From the NCBI GenBank assembly GCA_964538565.1, contig CAZIGW010000316.1, positions 1-8,263 of the forward strand: a stretch of DNA of 8,263 bases, read 5' to 3'. The notes beneath the pieces are model-generated. The model was not told the origin of the DNA. It searched no databases and was given only the letters and a program-made list of their open reading frames with translations. Shown one piece after another: positions 1 through 7,173 of the stretch. This stretch comes from CAYVBN01 sp964538565 (GTDB lineage Bacteria > Pseudomonadota > Alphaproteobacteria > Rhizobiales > Xanthobacteraceae). Positions within the stretch are counted from its first letter, which is position 1; the number at the start of each line of letters is the position of its first letter. Made by a program: the position numbers and the translations under genes.

Positions 1-2605
1 CCTGCAGGCCGATCTGCCGCGGAACGGGCGCGGCCACCGAACGGACGATGTTGTAGTTGAGGAAGGTCGAGCAATCGGCGTTGGTGCAAGCGTTGCGGCC
101 ACCGCTCAACTGGCCCTTGTCCTCGTCCGTCAGATTGTTCACGACCAGATTGACGTCGAAGCTGTTGCGCTCGATCCCGAGTCGCAGGTTGAGATTCTGC
201 TGCTCCGGAACCGTGCTCGAGTCCGGCGTGTAGTTCGGCGAGCCCGGCGGGGCCAGATCGAATTTGTCGAGCCAGCGATAGTCGAGCCGCGCGTAGAAGG
301 CGGCCTCTCCCCCACCGAGCGGAATATCGAGGCGCGCGCCGAAATCCGCGGACCACTTGGGCTGCGCGAAGCTCTGCCCGTCCTGCGCGGCAAACAGATC
401 GAGCCCGCGCGCACCGGGATACTTGAGCGTCGAGGTGTATTCCGCCTTGATGTACGACGCCGCGGCATTCAGCGTGAGCGCACGCACCGGCCGCCATTGC
501 GCTTCGGCCTCCGCCCCGCGGCTGCGCGCCGTGGGGACGTTCGCGACGAAGCCGTCGCCGCCGATGAACACGTTGGTCTGCACGTCCTTCCAGCGCAGCT
601 CGTAAATCGCTGCGTTCACTTGCGCACGACCCTCGAGGAAGCCGAATTTGCCGCCGAGCTCGTAGTTCCAAACGCTGTCGGAGGAATACGTCTGGGGCAG
701 AGCCGCCTTCGTCAGACCGTATTGCCCGAAGAGCTGCCCCTGTCCCGCGGACGAGAACACCTGATTCACGCCGCCCGCGCGAAAGCCCTTCGAGGCCGTC
801 GCATACAGGAAGTCGTCCGGATTGAAGAGGTATTGCAGCGACAGCTTGGGTGTGATCGGCGTCTCCGCGATGTTGCCGACGACGAGCGTGCCGTCCGCGA
901 GAGACGGCGCGAGATTGAAGCCGTTCGGCCCGTAGTTCGCCTGATCGAAGTCCGTCTTGATGTGCGTCACGCGCACGCCGCCGATCACGCGCCAGTGCTC
1001 GCCCAGATTGACGGTGAGATTGCCAAAGCCCGCGATCTCCTTGTCCTTGTCGGTTTCGTGGATCTGCGCGAAGAAGCCCGGGTTCGGCACGCCGAAGCGC
1101 TGCTCGATGCTGAGCCCGGTCATCTGGATGAAGCCGAGGTCCGACGCATCGGCGCGCTGACTCACGACCGCATTGGTGCGCGCGAAGTACGCGCCGACCA
1201 CATAGCTGAACCTCTTGTCCGTGGACGAAGCCAGGCGAATCTCTTGCGACAGGCCGTTGCGCGCGTTGCGCGTGTTCGTCTCGATGTAGGCGCCGAGCCC
1301 GAGCCCGTTCGGCGTGCCGGTGATGTTCGGGTTCAGCAGAACGCCGCCCGGGATGAACACCGGCGGCGAGCCCGGCACGACGTAGCTCGCGCCGCCCGCG
1401 GCGACGTAGCTGACGAAGCCCTGGTGGAAGTTCTGCGGGCTCTGACCGCGCGTCAGATCCTGAACGTAAGACGTGATCGCGGTGAGCTGCAAATCGTCAT
1501 TGATATTCCATTGCGCGTTCAGGCTCCCGACCTGCAGCGAGCTTTCGGTCGGCGTGGGTCCGAGCACCAGTGACTGGAACCGATCGAGATCCAGCGGGCC
1601 CACGGTGTAGGGCTGCGTGATGTACACACCCGGCTGACCGGCGCGGCCGGCGCACGCCGGACCCGCCGCAAACGGCTGAGGGATGGCGCGGCCGGGATGC
1701 CCGACCGGCAGTGCCGTCGCCGCGGCGACATCGAAGCAGAGACTCGGAACGATGAGCGTTCCGGGAATGTCGAGGTTGTACGCGTTGCCGAGACTTGCGG
1801 TCTCGTCGTGCGAGGCGAAGTAGGACAGCGTCAGCTTGCTGTCCTTCGACGGCGCCCATGCGAACGCGAGGCGTCCCATGCGAATGCGGTCGTCGTTCGC
1901 GTTCTCCTGATACACCCGGCCGTCGCGATAGTCGGTGAGATCGATGTAGCCGCCGGTCTTGCGGCTGAATACGCTCGCGCGGAAGCCGAGCTTGTCTTCG
2001 ATGATCGGACCGCCGAGCGCCCCACCCGCCTCGTAGCTTGGATCGCCATCCTTGGTTTGCATCCACTGTGCGCGCGCATAGCTCGAATAGCTCGTGAGCC
2101 CCGGCTCGGGCTGGATGTAGCGGATCGTGCCGCCTTCGGAGCCGCCACCGAACAGCGTTCCTTGCGGGCCGCGCAGCACCTCGATGCGCTCGAGATCGAA
2201 GAGCGGCGGCACGGGAGTGCCGTTCTGCGAGGCGAAGCCCGCCGCGGCGCGCTTCTGCAGCGCGGTCTCATCGAGATAGAAGCCGGTCGTCGCCGCAGTT
2301 GCGCTCGTCTGGCGGATGCCGCGTATCGAAATGGTGGCGAGGCCCGATCCTTCCTGGCCGGTCAATCGCAGGCTCGGCACCGTGGCTTCGAGATCGGCGA
2401 TGGTGCGAATGCCCTGCTGATCGAGCGCGCGCTGGGTTTGCGCACTGATCGCCAGCGGAACGCGATTGACGGTGTCGCTCACCCGAGTGGCCGTCACGGT
2501 GACTTCTTCGAGCGTCAGACCCGTGTCCTCCTGCGACAAGGCGCCGCTCGATCCCATCAATGCCCCGAGCGCACAAGGCGCCATCAACGCGAGACCGTTT
2601 CGCAT
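1..2605 (-). CDS. TonB-dependent outer-membrane receptor (3' end cut by window edge)
   Basis: Outer-membrane beta-barrel receptor that would use TonB/ExbBD energy to import a scarce or bulky ligand. I read this frame from the ATG at 2605 to the left edge (868 codons) and found no stop. Residues 1-24 look like a signal peptide (MRNGLALMAPCALGALMGSS, then GALS), followed by a TonB-box-like stretch LEEVTVTATR (32-41). The plug domain covers about 45-170 and includes SIRGIRQTS (93-101) and the hallmark RIEVLRGPQGTLFGGGSEGG (140-159). The rest is barrel, with many aromatic beta-strands such as YARLDYRW and a late NNLTDED turn. The last visible residues, APVPRQIGLQ, closely resemble the usual penultimate segment of the family, so probably only about 5-15 codons are missing. 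There is no STN (FecA-type signalling) domain. It is divergent from the MFS gene, which suggests a shared substrate. Ligand unknown; family very sure. Confidence 0.96.
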   Translation of the reverse strand, partial: MRNGLALMAPCALGALMGSSGALSQEDTGLTLEEVTVTATRVSDTVNRVPLAISAQTQRALDQQGIRTIADLEATVPSLRLTGQEGSGLATISIRGIRQTSATAATTGFYLDETALQKRAAAGFASQNGTPVPPLFDLERIEVLRGPQGTLFGGGSEGGTIRYIQPEPGLTSYSSYARAQWMQTKDGDPSYEAGGALGGPIIEDKLGFRASVFSRKTGGYIDLTDYRDGRVYQENANDDRIRMGRLAFAWAPSKDSKLTLSYFASHDETASLGNAYNLDIPGTLIVPSLCFDVAAATALPVGHPGRAIPQPFAAGPACAGRAGQPGVYITQPYTVGPLDLDRFQSLVLGPTPTESSLQVGSLNAQWNINDDLQLTAITSYVQDLTRGQSPQNFHQGFVSYVAAGGASYVVPGSPPVFIPGGVLLNPNITGTPNGLGLGAYIETNTRNARNGLSQEIRLASSTDKRFSYVVGAYFARTNAVVSQRADASDLGFIQMTGLSIEQRFGVPNPGFFAQIHETDKDKEIAGFGNLTVNLGEHWRVIGGVRVTHIKTDFDQANYGPNGFNLAPSLADGTLVVGNIAETPITPKLSLQYLFNPDDFLYATASKGFRAGGVNQVFSSAGQGQLFGQYGLTKAALPQTYSSDSVWNYELGGKFGFLEGRAQVNAAIYELRWKDVQTNVFIGGDGFVANVPTARSRGAEAEAQWRPVRALTLNAAASYIKAEYTSTLKYPGARGLDLFAAQDGQSFAQPKWSADFGARLDIPLGGGEAAFYARLDYRWLDKFDLAPPGSPNYTPDSSTVPEQQNLNLRLGIERNSFDVNLVVNNLTDEDKGQLSGGRNACTNADCSTFLNYNIVRSVAAPVPRQIGLQ

Positions 2606-2612
2606 CTTCCCC

Positions 2613-2617
2613 CCTCC
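2613..2617 (-). promoter_or_regulatory. Shine-Dalgarno of the TonB-dependent receptor
   Basis: On the minus strand GGAGG lies 7 nt upstream of the ATG at 2605, inside the purine run GGAGGGGGGAAG. This strong site fixes the receptor start and supports high expression. Confidence 0.85.
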
Positions 2618-2717
2618 GTTCGCTACGCGCCGCGCAAAGTCTTGTCCCGACGAAGTCGCGGCGCGCCGAAGCATAAGTTCCCTCTGCCTCGAATTAGAAA
2701 TGGACTGCAACGTTACG

Positions 2718-2757
2718 TGGCATCGACGCGATCGATGCATCGGATCGCGAGATGCCA
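2718..2757. promoter_or_regulatory. 40-bp interrupted palindrome in the divergent receptor/MFS intergenic region
   Basis: The arms pair outward from the centre between 2737 and 2738: GATG/CATC, then CGCGATC (2727-2733) with GATCGCG (2743-2749), then TGGCATC (2718-2724) with GATGCCA (2751-2757). Eighteen base pairs form per side, interrupted only by a single bulged G (2742) and a small GA/A internal mismatch. The site ends 37 bp before the MFS start and 112 bp upstream of the receptor start. It suits an operator for a dimeric regulator serving both genes, or an RNA hairpin in the MFS leader. I saw no convincing -35/-10 pair on either strand, so the promoters themselves are not placed. Function inferred. 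Confidence 0.5.
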
Positions 2758-2794
2758 TTTCCCTCGCTGCCGTGCGCGCGGTAGCGTGTGCCAC

Positions 2795-4057
2795 ATGACA
2801 GAAGATGCTCGCCGCGCAACGAGATCTCTCGCCGGCGCGATACTCGGTTGCGCGACGGGGATTTCCGCGCTGCTCCTCTACACGAACGGGCTGTTCGTCG
2901 CGGGCCTTTCGCAGGACTACGGCCTGACGCGCACGCAATTCGGGTTCGGCGTGTTGCTCGTCACGCTGGCGCTCGCCGCGGCGAATCCGCTGGTCGGCTG
3001 GGCGGTCGATCGCTTCGGCCCGAAGCGCCCGGCGATCGTCGGATTGCTGCTGCTCGCGCTCGGGTTCGCCTCACTCGGCGCCTTCGTTCATTCCGTGCGC
3101 ACGTATCTGTGGCTGCAGTCGCTTGCCGCTCTTCTAGGTGCGGCATCCGGTCCCATCGCGTACACGAAGATCATCGGCGCGACGTTCGACAAGAATCGCG
3201 GGATTGCCCTCGGTCTCACGATGACAGGCATCGGCCTTTCAGCGGCGATGGTTCCGCCGCTGCTCGCATCGGTGATTGCCGCGCGCGGCTGGCGCGCAGG
3301 ATTCTTCGCGCTGGCGCTCATCTCCCTGTTTGGTGCGCTCGTCGTGGCGCTGCTCGTTCCGCGCAGCACGACCGTTGCGGCGCCCTCGTCGAACGCCGTG
3401 CGCACCGACGCGACCTCGGGAGCCGGCTGGGTTCGCGCGCGCGTCTTCTGGATCATGACGGCGGCCTTCGCGACGATGGCGCTGTCGTTCGCGGGCCTGC
3501 TGCCTCATTTCGTTCCCATGCTGACGGACGGTGGGCTGAGTCCCATGGCTGCCGCCGGCATTGCCAGCGAGATCGGCTTGGCGGTGATCCTCAGTCGGCT
3601 CGTCATCGGCTTCCTCATGGATCGCGTGTTTGCCCCGCGCATCGCCATCGCGATCTGCCTCGTCGCGGCGGGCGGCTTCATCGCTCTCATGGCCGGCGGA
3701 ATCGGCGCGGCATCCGTCACCGCCATCGCGCTGGGTTTTGCCATGGGTGCCGAGCTCGACCTCATGGGCTTTCTGGTCACGCGCTATTTCGGCCTCGCGG
3801 AATTCGGGCGCGTCTATGGCTGGCTATATGGCGCATTCATCTTCGCTTCGGGCCTCGGGCCACTCTGGGTCGGCGCGCTGCGAGACGCCACGGGCACCTA
3901 TGCGCTCTCGCTCGTCATCAGCGTCGCGGGACTCATCGCAACCTGCGCGGGATTTCTGCTGTTGCCGGCCTACGGCGCGCAACTTGGCTCACCGGCCAAT
4001 GCGGCGCTCACCCTTGCTCGAGAACGCAGCGATTTCGCTGAACGCCAAGACCCGTGA
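2795..4057 (+). CDS. MFS transporter, 12 transmembrane helices (monocarboxylate/oxalate-porter-like)
   Basis: Inner-membrane secondary carrier of 420 aa, the usual MFS length, with about 12 hydrophobic helices. Helix 1 is near residues 11-35 and helix 12 near 370-392. The helix 2-3 loop carries a motif-A variant, GWAVDRFGPKR (68-78), and an echo of it in the second half is GFLMDRVFAPR (272-282). A soluble central loop spans about 190-213. The segment AELDLMGFLVTRYFG (319-333) followed by GWLYGAF resembles MCT/OFA-like MFS proteins that move organic acids. The ATG at 2795 is chosen because MTEDARR leads directly into helix 1. There is no clear Shine-Dalgarno; GTG 2786 and ATG 2735 are in-frame alternatives that add non-typical residues. 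It is divergent from the receptor, and its 3' end overlaps the convergent FAH gene by 50 bp. A role in importing the substrate, or an intermediate, of the neighbouring enzymes is inferred from context. Confidence 0.93.
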   Translation: MTEDARRATRSLAGAILGCATGISALLLYTNGLFVAGLSQDYGLTRTQFGFGVLLVTLALAAANPLVGWAVDRFGPKRPAIVGLLLLALGFASLGAFVHSVRTYLWLQSLAALLGAASGPIAYTKIIGATFDKNRGIALGLTMTGIGLSAAMVPPLLASVIAARGWRAGFFALALISLFGALVVALLVPRSTTVAAPSSNAVRTDATSGAGWVRARVFWIMTAAFATMALSFAGLLPHFVPMLTDGGLSPMAAAGIASEIGLAVILSRLVIGFLMDRVFAPRIAIAICLVAAGGFIALMAGGIGAASVTAIALGFAMGAELDLMGFLVTRYFGLAEFGRVYGWLYGAFIFASGLGPLWVGALRDATGTYALSLVISVAGLIATCAGFLLLPAYGAQLGSPANAALTLARERSDFAERQDP

Positions 4058-5054
4058 TCGCGCCCTCGAGCACGTCGCCGTGCTGGATGAATCGCCCATA
4101 GTGCGTGCCGTTTCCGGCTGGTGAGCCGGTGCAGATCACATCGCCGGGCTGCAGCTCCACTCCCGCCGAGAGATATTCGATCAGGTGGGCGACGCTGAAG
4201 ATCATGTCGCTCGTCTCCTCGTCCTGCATCACCTGACCGTTCAGCTTCAACGTCAAGCGCAGCTTCTGCGGATCGGGCACGAAGGCCGCCGGCACGAGAT
4301 GCGGCCCGAGCGGCAGAAACCCCGGCGCACCCTTGCTGATGACGAAGTCCATGCCGAGCTCCGGCGAGTCCGTCTTGCGGCGAAACACCTTCTCACGCAA
4401 CGTGATGTCGTTTGCGATCGTGTAGCCGGCGACGTACTCGAGCGCCGCGGTGCGTGGCACGCGCCGCGCGCGTCGGCCGATGATCACCGCCAGCTCGAGC
4501 TCCCAGTCCGGCTTCTCGCGAACGTCCTGCACCGCGATCACATCGTACGGGCCCGTTACGCTGCTTTGCGGCTTGACGAAGATGAACGGCGTTCCGCTCT
4601 CTGCGCGGCGATCCATCAGTGCCATGGCCCACGCGAGCCTTTCGTCGCGCGACATTCCCCCCGTGCGCTCATCGTTCCGATGCGCGACGATGAGCTGTGC
4701 CACGTGCTTCTTGTAGTTGGCGCCGGAGCAATAGACGGTGCCGGGCTTCGGAAGCGGCGCGTGAACGCACAGCTCCGTCACTGGGATGCGATTTCGGGCA
4801 GCCGCTGAGCGCTCATCTTCCGGCAACGCGCGCACCACTTCTCGTAACAGCGGGAACGCGCGCGGCCAATCCTCGAGCAAACTCGCCAGAGACTCGAGCG
4901 CGGTCGCCGGAATGCCTCGGGCGCGCAACTGCGGCGCAAGCACGTGCAGCGGTATCACATGGTCTGCGAGCACGATGCCCGGAAACGGGCGCGTATCCGC
5001 GGTGGCGCTCGCCGGATGCGAAAAGGTCCCGAGAGCGAAGCGCTCCAGCGTCAC
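4008..5054 (-). CDS. Fumarylacetoacetate hydrolase (FAH) superfamily protein, COG0179-like
   Basis: Metal-dependent enzyme acting on oxo- or hydroxydienoic acids, as hydratase, decarboxylase, isomerase or C-C hydrolase. As chosen it has 348 aa. Visible elements are SGANYKKHVAQ (110-120), PFIFVKPQSSVTGPYD (156-171), the metal-binding WELELAVIIG with E185 and E187, AGYTIANDIT with D216 as third ligand, PLGPHLVP, DEETSDMIFSV, and the C-terminal PGDVICTGSPAGNG and GDVLEGAITGLGVQRNR. The catalytic scaffold is therefore complete. The start is GTG 5054: it overlaps the upstream dioxygenase stop as GTGA and has GGAG (5065-5068) 10 nt upstream. An in-frame GTG at 5081 would add nine residues but lacks a well-placed ribosome site. 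It is the last gene of the operon, so it probably processes the ring-cleavage product. The exact reaction cannot be told from the sequence. Confidence 0.93.
   Translation of the reverse strand: MTLERFALGTFSHPASATADTRPFPGIVLADHVIPLHVLAPQLRARGIPATALESLASLLEDWPRAFPLLREVVRALPEDERSAAARNRIPVTELCVHAPLPKPGTVYCSGANYKKHVAQLIVAHRNDERTGGMSRDERLAWAMALMDRRAESGTPFIFVKPQSSVTGPYDVIAVQDVREKPDWELELAVIIGRRARRVPRTAALEYVAGYTIANDITLREKVFRRKTDSPELGMDFVISKGAPGFLPLGPHLVPAAFVPDPQKLRLTLKLNGQVMQDEETSDMIFSVAHLIEYLSAGVELQPGDVICTGSPAGNGTHYGRFIQHGDVLEGAITGLGVQRNRCVLEQG
4027..4040. other. Small perfect hairpin inside the convergent MFS/FAH overlap
   Basis: CAGCGA-TT-TCGCTG, a 6-bp inverted repeat lying in the coding overlap of the two convergent genes. 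It is followed by no T-run on either strand, so it is not a canonical intrinsic terminator. It could be a weak bidirectional transcription-ending or RNA-stability element, or chance. Confidence 0.25.
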
Positions 5055-5983
5055 TTCGGCGGCGCTCCGGACGGAAACCACTTCTCGCGATTCGAGAGCA
5101 GGAATAGCTGCGAGCTGTCCGCGGTGGCGGGCGCTTCGCGCGGCACCCAGCTATCGTCGTGCAAGTCCATGTCCGCGTCGTACTCGACGTGACAGCGGAG
5201 CGGACTGTTGAAATACCAGAACCAGTTGGAGCCGAACACGTGCCGGCCCGGCCCCCAAAACGTCTCGTAGCCCTTGGCTTCGAAACGCGCGCCCGCCAGC
5301 ATCAGCTCGGTGACGCTCCCCACGTGGAACGTGAAATGCTCGAGCCCCTTCAGGAACGCGGGCGTCTGGATCATGAACAGCGTGTGATGCTCGAGCGTCC
5401 CCGCCGGGCGCATGAACGGCCCGACTCCGGTGAAGCGATCCGTCGTGCGAAAGCCGAGACGCGTGTAGAACTTCTCGGCCTTGGCGGCATCCGGAACGAA
5501 CAGCACGAGATGTGACAGCGTGCGCGGCGCGACGGTCATGTCCGGCTGCGCGCCTATTTGGTTTGGCGGCCGCTGCGGCGGATGGCCGGGCGCGTTGGTC
5601 AGATCGGGCGGAGCCGCGTAGGCACGGCGGCGTGTGCGCCGGAAGCGCAACGCAAATCCCATGTCGTCGAAGCATGCGATCGATCCATCGCGCGCTCGCG
5701 AAACTTCGCGATCCTTGCTCAGCTCGGCCGCGATCGCGTCGAGCGAGGCGTCGTCGGCCACGCCGTAGATCGTCTCGCGCAGCAAGGAAGTGGCGCTGGT
5801 GGGCGGCGGCAGCGATCGATCGGACGCGGCCCTCAGCACGACGGCCGTTCCGTCGAGCGCCTCCAGGCGCGTGGCACCGCTCGGCTCCTCTGCCGGTGCG
5901 AGTCCGTAGTCGCGCAGATAGCGCGCGCATGCATCCAGGTCTTCGACGCCGAATACGAGCTCGTCAGGTCCAACGATGTTCAT
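5051..5983 (-). CDS. Type I extradiol ring-cleavage dioxygenase (two-domain VOC/glyoxalase fold)
   Basis: Predicted Fe(II)-dependent meta-cleavage dioxygenase of 310 aa, the usual size for two-domain type I enzymes. The N-terminal VOC module is at about 5-115 (DELVFGVEDLDACARYL) and lacks metal ligands, as expected. A Pro-rich linker spans 120-150. The catalytic module runs from about 153. Iron ligands read as H158 (LSHLVLFV), H216 (LEHFTFHV) and E267 (CHVEYDAD). Second-sphere residues also fit BphC-type enzymes as I recall them: H248 lies 19 and Y257 lies 10 residues before the glutamate, matching H241 and Y250 before E260, and an HHTL motif sits at 199-202. The full active-site set argues for real dioxygenase activity rather than a generic VOC protein. 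The ATG at 5983 overlaps the amidohydrolase stop as ATGA, so translation is probably coupled; no strong Shine-Dalgarno is seen. The substrate, presumably a catechol-type diol, is unknown. Confidence 0.9.
   Translation of the reverse strand: MNIVGPDELVFGVEDLDACARYLRDYGLAPAEEPSGATRLEALDGTAVVLRAASDRSLPPPTSATSLLRETIYGVADDASLDAIAAELSKDREVSRARDGSIACFDDMGFALRFRRTRRRAYAAPPDLTNAPGHPPQRPPNQIGAQPDMTVAPRTLSHLVLFVPDAAKAEKFYTRLGFRTTDRFTGVGPFMRPAGTLEHHTLFMIQTPAFLKGLEHFTFHVGSVTELMLAGARFEAKGYETFWGPGRHVFGSNWFWYFNSPLRCHVEYDADMDLHDDSWVPREAPATADSSQLFLLSNREKWFPSGAPPK
5065..5068 (-). promoter_or_regulatory. Shine-Dalgarno supporting the GTG 5054 start of the FAH gene
   Basis: GGAG on the minus strand, 10 nt before GTG 5054 and inside the 3' end of the dioxygenase gene. 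Together with the GTGA stop/start overlap it favours this start over GTG 5081. Confidence 0.55.
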
Positions 5984-7071
5984 GCATTCATACCCAGAAG
6001 AGAGAGCGCATTCCCGGCGAGGATGGCGGCGCGCTCCTCGTCACTCAGGCCCGCGGTGGCCGCCAGCAGCCCGCGTGGGTCGTCGTGCCCCATGTCGAAC
6101 GGATAGTCGGTTCCCACGACGAGTTGCGAAGCGCCCACGACGTCGATGAGATGGCGCAGCCCGTGGGGCTCGTACACGAGCGTATCGAACCAGATACGCC
6201 GCAGATATTCCACGGGAGGACGGGCCGCATGCCGCCGCGCCTCGGGCCGTACCTCGTAGCCGTGGTTCGAGCGGCCGCAATAGCTCGGCAGATAGCCGCC
6301 GCCGTGAGCCGCGACGATCTTCAGGCCCGGATAGCGGTCCAGCACTCCACCGAAGATCAGATGCGACAGCGCGATCGTCGTCTCGAGCGGCTGCCCGATG
6401 AGGTTGCTGAGATAGTACGTGCTCACGCGCCGACCCAGAGTCGTCCCGAATGGATGGATGAAGACGATGGCGCCCAGCTCCTCGGCCGCGGCCCAGAACG
6501 GCGCGAGCTCGGGCGCGGCGAGCTCCAGGTCGTTCACCGCCGTCGAGATCTCGACGCCCTTGAGGCCGAGCCGCCTCGTGGCATCGCTTAGCTGCTCGAC
6601 CGCGAGGGACGGATGCTGAAGTGCCACGGTTCCAAGACCCACGAGCCGATCGGGATATTGCGCACATGTCTGAGCGATGTATTCGTTCTGGGTCCGCACG
6701 AGCTGCCTCGCGAGATCCGGATCGGCCCAGTAGTAATACTGCGAGGGCGACGGACTGATCACCTGCATGTCGATGCTCATGGCGTCCATGTCGGCGAGGC
6801 GCTGCTCCACGCGCGTGAGCTTCGGGAACGCCTTCGGCAGCATCACCGAATTGTTGTGCGCGAGCGAGTCCGCACCGATGGCCGCGAGCATGTGCGCCGG
6901 CTCAGACCGCTTCTCGACGCGATCCGCGACCAGCGCCTCGGCTGCGAGTGTCAGCACGTGGCAATGAAAGTCGACGAGGAGGTGGCGCGCCCGCGCTCCG
7001 CCACCGACGCGGTTGACGCGCTCCGGCGCGCGGACCGGGATGCGCTGAGGCGCGCAGAAATGCAGGGTCAT
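5980..7071 (-). CDS. Amidohydrolase family protein (ACMSD-like metal-dependent decarboxylase/hydrolase)
   Basis: TIM-barrel amidohydrolase_2 protein of 363 aa. The metal-site residues are all present: H36 and H38 in VDFHCHV, H206 in FIHPFG, H256 in AAHGGGYLP, and D322 in VVGTDYPFDMG. The stretch SNLIGQPLETTIALSHLIFG (222-241), followed by GVLDRYPGLKIVAAHGGG, is typical of the ACMSD branch. That branch includes non-oxidative decarboxylases of aromatic or semialdehyde acids (ACMSD, LigW, gamma-resorcylate decarboxylase) and also the meta-cleavage-product C-C hydrolase LigY. Either job would suit this operon, where it is the first gene. The N-terminus is about 27 residues longer than in ACMSD before HxH, and no ATG, GTG or TTG occurs in that stretch after codon 1, so the ATG at 7071 is the only sensible start; its ribosome site is weak. 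The stop overlaps the dioxygenase ATG (ATGA). Confidence 0.93.
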   Translation of the reverse strand: MTLHFCAPQRIPVRAPERVNRVGGGARARHLLVDFHCHVLTLAAEALVADRVEKRSEPAHMLAAIGADSLAHNNSVMLPKAFPKLTRVEQRLADMDAMSIDMQVISPSPSQYYYWADPDLARQLVRTQNEYIAQTCAQYPDRLVGLGTVALQHPSLAVEQLSDATRRLGLKGVEISTAVNDLELAAPELAPFWAAAEELGAIVFIHPFGTTLGRRVSTYYLSNLIGQPLETTIALSHLIFGGVLDRYPGLKIVAAHGGGYLPSYCGRSNHGYEVRPEARRHAARPPVEYLRRIWFDTLVYEPHGLRHLIDVVGASQLVVGTDYPFDMGHDDPRGLLAATAGLSDEERAAILAGNALSLLGMNA

Positions 7072-7173
7072 GAGCGACTCGCGTTCATCACGATGGAATT
7101 CTATTGAGCCTGCTGGCTTCGCAGAAATCGGTTCTATCCATGCGAGCCATGTTTGCGAGCAATTCGATGCCGC

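Noticed and set aside
1..8. CCTGCAGG (SbfI site) exactly at the left edge, as if from a cloning junction
   Set aside because: The bases continue the receptor reading frame and encode the family-typical C-terminal motif (IGLQ), so they are native sequence and the coincidence with the edge is probably chance.
497..1573. Long plus-strand open frame opposite the TonB receptor gene
   Set aside because: It is the antisense in-register frame of a clear receptor gene. Stops are rare there because of the codon use of a GC-rich gene, and the protein is Arg/Ala/Val-rich without motifs.
2606..2700. Possible -10 element TATGCT for the receptor on the minus strand
   Set aside because: No acceptable -35 hexamer lies 16-18 nt upstream, so the promoter call is not supportable by eye.
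1697..2794. In-frame upstream extension of the MFS gene through the intergenic region and into the antisense of the receptor
   Set aside because: The extra 366 residues are low-complexity antisense translation. The MFS fold begins just after ATG 2795, and no family member carries such an extension.
4027..4040. Intrinsic terminator for the convergent genes
   Set aside because: The stem is only 6 bp with a 2-nt loop and no T-tract follows on either strand; kept only as a low-confidence hairpin.
5512..7107. Plus-strand open frames opposite the dioxygenase and amidohydrolase genes
   Set aside because: Shadow frames of well-supported minus-strand genes with conserved catalytic motifs; they have no recognisable domains of their own.
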